From contig JAMXIF010000065.1 in assembly GCA_028583685.1 (NCBI GenBank), positions 30,746,513-30,810,512 of the forward strand: DNA of 64,000 bases. The letters run 5' to 3'. A program made the position numbers and the translations under genes. This stretch comes from Petaurus breviceps papuanus. Taxonomy: Eukaryota > Chordata > Mammalia > Diprotodontia > Petauridae. Below the pieces are notes generated by a model, which was not told where the DNA came from, searched no databases, and worked only from the letters and a program-made list of their open reading frames with translations. How positions within the stretch are numbered: position 1 is the first letter of the stretch; the number at the start of each line of letters is the position of its first letter. Below are positions 57,705 to 64,000 of the stretch, piece by piece.

Positions 57705-57870
57705 GATCATAGGATCTTGATTTAGAGCTGGAAAGCATTGTCAAGGAGCCATGTTTTCCAGCCCGCTAATTTTTCAGATACGGAAAATGCAGATACTGAA
57801 CAAAAAAAGATACTGAATCATGAGTGGTTAAGTGGTTTTTCCCACAGAAGAATAACCATAAAGTCAAGAT
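57705..57870 (-). repeat. MIR3-like remnant
   Basis: 'cttgatttagagctggaaag' and 'aatttttcagatacggaaaa' match MIR3. Confidence 0.55.
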
Positions 57871-57878
57871 GCCTCCAC

Positions 57879-58350
57879 TGATGAAGTATGGGCTCTGGGA
57901 GCCCCCTTGAGCTCTCCTTGAGTCCTTGAGGTACAGGCTCTGGGAACATCCCTTGGACTCTTGATTAAATTGTCTCATGTGATGAGACATTTGCATGAGG
58001 CAAGTCTGTTACTAGACTTCCCACCCTTGAACTGGCCTAGCCCACCATTGTTTATGGTCTGCAGGTGGCTTCCCACCCTTAATCACTCATTGACCTCATT
58101 AACTCCTCCTGAAGACCCTCCCCAAACTCCTCCCCTATACCACCCCTACATGCCTCCCTCAACCTTCTGTATATAAGACCCCATCCTGTCTTCATGTTTG
58201 TGAAAGCACCATAGAATGCCATGTGGGAGCCATAGAATGGTGAGAGCACCAATGATCTAGCACAGACTTACACTGTGTCTAATGCAAGCAAACTTTTAAT
58301 AAACTTTGCTTTTCTTTGGCTGAGAAGACTTGACTAGAATTCATTTGGCA
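57879..58350 (+). mobile_element. LTR fossil, copy A of a tandem pair
   Basis: 472 bp, starting TGATGAAGTATGGG and ending TTTGGCA. TATA-like 'tatataag' at 58,170 and AATAAA at 58,298. One base separates it from copy B. No internal retroviral region is present on either side. Confidence 0.75.
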
Positions 58351-58351
58351 A

Positions 58352-59205
58352 TGATGAGGTATGGGCTCTGGGAGCCACCTTTAGCTCTTCTTGACTTCTT
58401 GAGGTACTTGAACTCTGATTAAATCTCCTTTGATGAGGTATTTGCATAAGGCGATAAGCCTTACATTGTGGCTGAGGCCAAGCCTCTGTTACTAGACTTC
58501 CCACTTCAGAACTGTGCTAGCCCACCATTGTTTATAGTCTCCAGGTGGCTTCCCATCCTCAATCATTGACCTCATTAACTCCTCCTGAAGACCCTCCCCA
58601 AACTCCTCCCCTATACCACCCCTAGATGCCTCCCACAACCTCCTGTATATAAGACCCCATCCTGTCTTCATGTTTGTGAAAGCCCATAGAATGCCATGTG
58701 GGTGAGAGTGCCTTAGAACAGTGAGAGCACTGTGGAATAGTGAGAGTGCTGTAGAATGAACTAGCACAAACTTACTCTGTGTTTAATGCAAGCAAACTTT
58801 TATAAACTTTACTTTTCTTTGGCTGAGAGAAGACTTGAGTCGAATTTGTGTAGAATGAAATGTGGTTTCTCAAGTAGACTATTTGCTAAAGTACTAGAAG
58901 CCTTTAGGCCTTAGTCAAGTGACTTGGGGAGGGGAAATCAAAACTTTGGAAATCCCCGTCAAGCCACCAGACAAATAAGGGAATGTTAACAAAATAGCCG
59001 ATCAATTTAAAAGATTACATGAGGAAGGGGAGGGCCGTGGTTTGGGGCTATATAACCCTGCTTTGGTTTCTGCCCATCAGCCTCCTCTCTCTGGACTTCT
59101 TCCAGTAGCCAATTTGGGGTAGGTAGGGTCTCTGCACCCCACACAAATTCATTTGGCAGGACCTGGTGTGTTGGTATTTGGGGGTTTCCAGAGCAACCCT
59201 AACCC
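58352..59205 (+). mobile_element. LTR fossil, copy B, interrupted by a second LTR
   Basis: Starts TGATGAGGTATGGG. It matches copy A closely, including the TATA segment at 58,645, and has an extra short repeat array ('gtgagagcact'/'gtgagagtgct') near 58,700-58,750. It is interrupted at 58,849-59,145 and resumes 'aattcatttggcaggacctg'. It continues about 50 bp past the CA end into a segment also seen at 61,334, perhaps the leader of the lost internal region. Confidence 0.7.
58849..59145 (+). mobile_element. Second-family LTR nested in copy B
   Basis: About 297 bp, starting TGTAGAATG and ending CACACA, with TATA-like 'tatataac' at 59,050. Flanks 'aatttg' and 'aattca' fit a diverged 6-bp duplication. 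Unlike the other LTRs in the window. Fossil, younger than copy B. Confidence 0.6.
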
Positions 59206-59690
59206 TCTTTATAGGTAACCTCTTCACCACATTTATGCATTCTGTACAATATGTGAGAAAGAGCACATACAAATTATTATCCTTATATTACAAATAAGTC
59301 TAAGAAATCAAAACATTCATATAATTCAGTTCTGAAGATACATTAGTGCATATAACAAAGAATTAGAGAAGAAAATTATGGCAAAGGAGGCTTTCCTCAT
59401 CAGCTTCAGGTCTAATTACTTCTTGGCCCTATTTGTTTTCCTACTAATTCAAGTTTATTCCAAGTTTCATGGTAAATCCACCTTAGAGGGGAAGGTGATT
59501 GACAAAGATGATAAGGATATTTCACTCCCCAATCGTCTACAGGAATGATGACAGATATGAACGGATAATTGAATAAAGAATTTTATCCTGTTTTTTTTTT
59601 GGGGGGGTATGTGGAAGATGGAAAGGGAGTGAAAATTTAATGATTATTCAGAACCATAAAGAAATAGAAGAAAAGTTATGGCAAAGGTCT
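59205..59690. other. No gene seen
   Basis: Unassigned. A T9/G7 homopolymer pair lies at 59,591-59,607. Confidence 0.35.
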
Positions 59691-60080
59691 CAAACAATGT
59701 TATTTGCAGATGTGGCAAACATGCCATCAATACTTTCTTGAAAGCCATTGATAAAAATGTTGAAAAACCTAAGAACAAGTAAAGATTCCTGGAGAACTCT
59801 ACCAGAGTCTTATAATATAGTTTACTTCATACCGTTAACTATTACTCTGGGGGCAGATTCAACCAAATATGATTCCTCTTAATTAACTGTACTATTTATA
59901 TCTCTCTACCTTTGTTCACAAGTTTGCATGGAAGTCTGTCAAATGTTTGATGAATCCAGGTTAATCATGTCTATAGCATTCCCCTGGCCTAATATTCAAG
60001 TAAACTGACTATAAAAGGAAATTATGTTAATTTGTCTGGACCTATTATTTTTAACATATGATTAACCCATAGGGACACTT
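59690..60080 (-). repeat. L3/CR1 LINE remnant
   Basis: 'atgccatcaatactttcttg', 'gattcctggagaactctacc', 'gtttgatgaatccaggttaa' and 'ttaatttgtctggacctatt' are in the order of the complement of the CR1 RT domain. Confidence 0.65.
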
Positions 60081-60094
60081 TAACCAGGTCTCTT

Positions 60095-60225
60095 TTTCCT
60101 AAACCCCATATTATTATTGTTGATGATCCTTTGTTTTGGAAGAAAACCATTATCAGGGTAAAGTCTTGACTTGAGTGAGAATTGGATTTACGTGAGGCAG
60201 AGTTGTACAAAGTTTTCAGGCACAC
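60095..60225 (-). repeat. RTE-related 3' end
   Basis: The plus strand has 'ttgttgatgatcctttgttt', 'gtaaagtcttgacttgagtg' and 'ggatttacgtgaggcagag'. These are the complement of the terminus seen at 30,340-30,420. Confidence 0.6.
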
Positions 60226-60309
60226 CCTCCTTCCAGATTCATGGAAGTACAATGCTAAGACTAAAGTTGAGACAATACTATCACTTGGATTATTCATTTG
60301 TAAATGCAC

Positions 60310-60418
60310 AGCTGATAAATAGGATCATAGGACAGTGGAATTAGAATTAGAAAAGACCTCTGAAGCCAAGCAGTCTGGGGTTTGCTATTTTACAGATGAG
60401 GAGGTGCACAGATGGATA
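60310..60418 (-). repeat. MIR3-like remnant
   Basis: 'ataggatcatagg', 'agaattagaaaagacctctg' and 'attttacagatgaggagg'. Directly abuts the truncated start of LTR copy C. Confidence 0.55.
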
Positions 60419-61370
60419 CTAAGAGGTACAGCTCTGGGAACCCCCTTGAGCTCTCCTTGAATCTTCCTACATAAGGCATTTGCCTGAGGCCATAGGCCTT
60501 TCATTGTGGCTCTGCCCAAATCCTTTGTCCAGCAATATGCCACTCTTCATTCTCCTAAAATATCTATACCCAAATCCACCCTCGAACTGGCCTCGCCCAC
60601 CAGTGTCTGCCCACCAGTGTCTGTTGGCTTCAGGTAACCAGCCTCCAGCAACTTCCCACCCTTAATCACTCATTTATTAGAGTCTGACCTCATTTGACTC
60701 CTGAAGATCCTCCCCAAACTCCTCCTCTAGACTACCCCTAGATTCCTCCCACTATCTTTCTGCATATCAGACCCCATCTTGCCTCCATGAAAGGAGGAAG
60801 GCCAGAGAATAATTTAGCGCAAACACACTCTGTGTCAAATGATTCTGGCCCCCTTGCCCAATGCAAGCATCACAGATACCAAGACTCCTTAAGAATCTAC
60901 CCATTATGGCAAACTTTTAATAAACTTTACTTTTTTCTTTTTTTTTTGCTTTTTGGAGGGCAATTGGGGTTAAGTAACTTGCCCAAGGTTACACAGCTAG
61001 TTTTTTTGTGTGGGTGTTAAGTGTCTGAGGCAGGGAACCAAATTGGGGTCCTCCTGACTCCAGGGCCAGCACTTTACTCACTTTGCCACCTAGCTGCCCC
61101 CCCAAAATATTTTATTTATTTATTTTTTATTTTGCCTTATTTGAAGGGCAACTGGGGTTAAGTAACTTTCCCAAGGTTACACGGCTAGGTTTTTATATCA
61201 AGTGTCTGAGCCTGGAACCGAACTCAGGTTCTCCCAATTCCAGGGCCAACGCTTTTACTCACTGGGCCACCTAGCCACCCCTAAACTTTACTTTTCTTTG
61301 GCTGAAAGAAGATTTGAGTTGAATTCATTCGGCAGGACCCGGTGTGTTGGTATTTTGGGGTCTCTTGCAC
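60419..61370 (+). mobile_element. LTR fossil, copy C, split by SINEs
   Basis: Same family as copies A and B ('gctctgggaacccccttgag', 'cttcccacccttaatcactc', 'ttttaataaactttactt') but more diverged. It resumes after the SINE block with 'tttctttggctgaaagaaga' and extends through 'ggcaggacccggtgtgttgg' to 'gcacccctca'. No internal region. Confidence 0.7.
60935..61281 (-). repeat. Two SINE subtype A copies in tandem, one target duplication
   Basis: Units at about 60,935-61,102 and 61,103-61,281, both reversed. They are separated by an A/T-rich linker that is the tail of the right-hand unit. The block is flanked by 'taaactttactttt' (60,921-60,934 and 61,282-61,295). The linker means sequential insertion into a poly-A tail is as likely as dimer retrotransposition. 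Confidence 0.88.
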
Positions 61371-62400
61371 CCCTCATCATTTTATGAAGACCCTCTTCAT
61401 TTTTATGAGAAAAGGTCACATGGGTTGTAAGCCCCAAAGGCAGGAGTTGAGCCTAGGTCCCCTGATTATAGGGCTATTCCTTTTTTCAATGTATCAAAAG
61501 CCAAATGGTCTGTGTTTCTCTATTGTAGAAGACTTGATGTAATGGACTAATTTTAAAAGGATATGCCTAACATTTCCACAAGACAGCATTTGAAGAATTG
61601 ATAAATGCCTATAAGATTCCTAGTGATCTCAGTCTTTAGGATGACTACCCCCAACTATGAGGTCATAGATCCACTGGAATTTTTGTTGGAGTACTAACAA
61701 GTGATAAAGCCCTAGTGAGTTTATAGGGAATTAATCCTGGGAGAATGACAAAGCAAGACTGAAGCTCTTTGATCTGGAGGAGTTACAATATGCTGTTGGT
61801 GAGTGGGAGTCTACTGACAAAAATAAACTGGGCTATTTACATGGAGACAAAGATAAAGGAGTGGGTGGTCAGGGAACGTTCTGGGAGTGGGCTATATTTA
61901 GGGGAATATTTCCATAGAGTGGGTGATGACTTAAAAGAGGAGTTCTTCAGAAATTAGTCCATGCAAAAAAAGAGGCTCCTTATGGAATACTGGAGGCAGA
62001 TTTGTTAAAATTGGGGCTATCATCCCAGCATTTGAATCGGAATCTCAGTTCCATGTCATTTACGAGAAGATAATTTAAGGTGGCAGTAGAGTATGATCTG
62101 AAGCACAAAAATTTTGGGAAAATAATCACAGAAAAGCACAATAGTGATAGTATCCTTTGGTCCTGACCATGTCTTTGTGGTTGCAAAAAATATAAAGAGT
62201 ATGCCGCTGCATTTTTTCTTCCTTACATGATTAATTCCATTTCAAAAGAATATGGTAGCCATCTTTAAGTCTTATGTTTTTCATTTTTTGCCCATTCCAA
62301 AGGACTAACATATTATAGTTAACAGGGTGTACCTTGGATTTACAGGTAGAGAATGCATGCTTCCATCCCAGCTCTGCTAATATAATGTAAGTCTTTTGTT
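61370..62400. other. No gene; MIR trace at 61,380-61,480
   Basis: 'gggttgtaagccccaaaggc', 'gttgagcctaggtcccctga' follow MIR on the minus strand. 61,500-62,400 is unassigned and has no frame with a domain. Confidence 0.4.
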
Positions 62401-62545
62401 GTTTATAACCTTCAGACGTCGGCCAAGTTACTTCACCTCTTTAAAACATCAGTTCCTTCATCTGTAAAATGAAGGAGACTGAACTAAAAGATCATCTATA
62501 TTGATTCCAGCTCTTAATCCTATGATATGATATCTTTGGAACTCA
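62400..62545 (+). repeat. CORE-SINE remnant
   Basis: 'gccaagttacttcacctctt', 'ccttcatctgtaaaatgaag', 'gattccagctcttaatccta' in sense order. Confidence 0.65.
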
Positions 62546-62579
62546 ATTTTCCCCCTCTGTAAAATGACATGGGTCATTT

Positions 62580-62900
62580 TAGAATCCTAGATCTTTAATT
62601 TAACAGACCTTAGAAGTCTTTTACTCTGAGGGTCAGCTAGGTAGCACAGTGGATAGAGCACAGGCCTTGGAGTCAGGAGGACCTGAGTTTAAATATGGCC
62701 TCTGACACTTCCTAGCTGTGTAACTCTGAATAAGTTACTTAACCATAATTATCTCAAAAAAGAAAATAGGTTAAATCCAACACTCTAATTTTACATTTGA
62801 GTCAACTGTGGCATACAGAGAATAAATGACTTGTTCATGGTCACAATCTGATACTGTGGAATGTCATAGGATGGATTTGAACACATGCCCTACAACTTTT
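62580..62900 (-). repeat. MIR3-like SINE split by a younger SINE
   Basis: 'gaatcctagatctttaattt' before and 'ctaattttacatttgagtca', 'aaatgacttgttcatggtca' after the subtype-A SINE. Confidence 0.6.
62629..62765 (+). repeat. SINE subtype A
   Basis: 'gggtcagctaggtagcacag', 'gtcaggaggacctgagttta', 'acttcctagctgtgtaact', ending 'cataattatctcaaaaaaga'. Confidence 0.9.
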
Positions 62901-63406
62901 AATTTATCTCTCCTTCTCTGAACCATGCTTCTAAAATTCTATCATTCCATAACTCCATAGGTATTAGAAAAGGCAGGTGTTAATTTCAAAGGTCAAAATT
63001 AACATAAAATCCTTTATTTTGAGTGCCCAGATGAGGACTTGGCAATAGTAAACAGCCAATGATTTTAAAGGGATTGGCTGCCTTCTATTCAGTATATAAA
63101 GGATGAAAAAAAAAAGAAAAACAAACACATGCGTGTAATGGTAACTTGATGTCTTTATCTCATACACTATATTCAGTTTTTCTCATTGCACGGATTACAA
63201 AGCAGAAACAGAAAAGGTCTTGAGAAGGGTAAGACACATAATTACCATAATATAATTTCCTATGCAGAAAGTTTAAGAAGACTTGGGCTATTTAATATGA
63301 CTAGGAGAAGATACAGAGGAAGATAATGGAGTCACATTAATCATGAATGGCATACAGAAGGGCAAGTGTTTCTATTTGACCTGTTTTTAAATATAAACTA
63401 GATATA
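62900..63406. other. No gene seen
   Basis: Unassigned AT-rich DNA with an A-rich stretch at 63,105-63,125. Confidence 0.35.
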
Positions 63407-63487
63407 CAAGGGTCAACCCCAAAGTACTCTCCCTAATATTATTAAAATGACTGATATTTGGTGACTGTACTTTGGAGATGACCCTCC
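63407..63487. mobile_element. 81-bp mariner-like MITE
   Basis: Terminal inverted repeats 'agggtcaaccccaaagtac' (63,409-63,427) and the complement 'agggtcatctccaaagtac' (63,467-63,485) match at 17 of 19 bases. TA dinucleotides lie immediately outside (63,405-63,406 and 63,488-63,489), as expected for Tc1/mariner insertion. No coding capacity. Confidence 0.7.
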
Positions 63488-63640
63488 TATTCAGTACCTG
63501 TAACATAATAAAGATATAAAAGAAAACTCATGAAAATGAGAATTCCAACAAGTTGAAAATTGATTAAACACATCTTCAAAATCTATATAGTGAAGGCTAA
63601 TTAATGTGGCCGACACTCAATCTTAGAGATTTCATATAGG
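63488..63640. other. No gene seen
   Basis: Unassigned AT-rich spacer. Confidence 0.35.
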
Positions 63641-63644
63641 TAGT

Positions 63645-63858
63645 ACATAACTTACAGGAAGTAAAGAAGAAAAAATGAAGTAGGAAATGAAAGAGGGAAG
63701 GAAGGAAAAGAGGAGGGAAGAAATATTGGAAGAAAGAAAATGATGGAAGGTAGGATGAGAGAGAAGAAGAAAGAAAACAGGTAGAAAGGGAAGAAAAGAG
63801 AGAAATAAGGAAGTTGGAAGTAGAGACAGAAAGAGAAAGAGGGAGAGATAAAGGAGCA
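63645..63858. repeat. Polypurine tract (GGAA/GAAA/GAGA)
   Basis: About 210 bp of almost pure A and G on the plus strand with few pyrimidine interruptions. The two minus-strand Ser/Leu/Phe-rich frames are its complement, not proteins. Confidence 0.92.
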
Positions 63859-64000
63859 TGTACTAAAATTTTGTGAGTCACAAAGTAATAAGCACTGAGG
63901 GAAAAGACATGTTCCAGAGTTATATTAATAATAATAATAGCTCATATACATATAGTACTTCAAGTTTTGCAAAGAACTTAATACCGGTAGCTATTATCTT

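Noticed and set aside
57879-58848. Segmental duplication of host DNA
   Set aside because: The duplicated unit has TG...CA ends, a TATA-like box and AATAAA in the right places, and a third copy at 60,419. It is an LTR family.

Overview
The window is vertebrate nuclear DNA from a marsupial. The evidence is its repeat content: tRNA-derived CORE-SINEs of the marsupial types (MAR1 and a younger WSINE-like type), a marsupial-type L1, an ORF2-less 'half-L1' (HAL1), RTE-related elements, and many worn L2, L3/CR1 and MIR copies. The DNA is AT-rich, with microsatellites and one 10-base assembly gap. Repeat family names are from memory of the families and were not checked against a library. I cannot name the species. 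I found no host protein-coding exon, rRNA, tRNA, snRNA or CRISPR array. All long open frames lie in mobile elements or simple repeats. The window reads as a gene desert or part of a very large intron.

Layout. 1-5,400: L2, L3/CR1, MAR1 and RTE-type debris, a CTAC/CTAT microsatellite, then an AT-rich single-copy block. 5,800-8,250: 3' part of an old L1 (+). 8,600-13,600: SINEs, L2 and MIR pieces around a single-copy block at 9,640-10,770. 13,660-18,050: an L2 split by a HAL1 (about 14,001-17,932), which itself received three SINEs and a solo LTR. 18,050-23,600: single-copy DNA, an L3/CR1, a GAAA/GGAA tract with the gap, and MIRs. 23,620-30,420: an RTE-related element split by a full-length but dead L1 (24,012-30,301). 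30,420-51,600: mostly single-copy DNA with scattered old repeats. This stretch includes a dimeric SINE (33,308-33,620), a triplet-repeat tandem duplication (34,114-34,350) and a palindromic MITE (48,232-48,411). 51,690-54,070: an L1 (-) split by a 1,046-bp solo LTR. 54,900-64,000: SINEs, an LTR cluster (57,879-59,205 and 60,419-61,370), an 81-bp mariner-like MITE and a polypurine tract.

Nothing here works together as an operon or pathway. What can be read is a stratified insertion record: L2, L3/CR1 and MIR lie deepest, then RTE and L1/HAL1, then the LTRs and the youngest SINEs. I see no convincing new biological system. The best leads are the head-to-tail dimeric SINE with a single target duplication, two near-perfect palindromic MITEs that could give hairpin RNAs, and repeat-free AT-rich islands that may be conserved enhancers.
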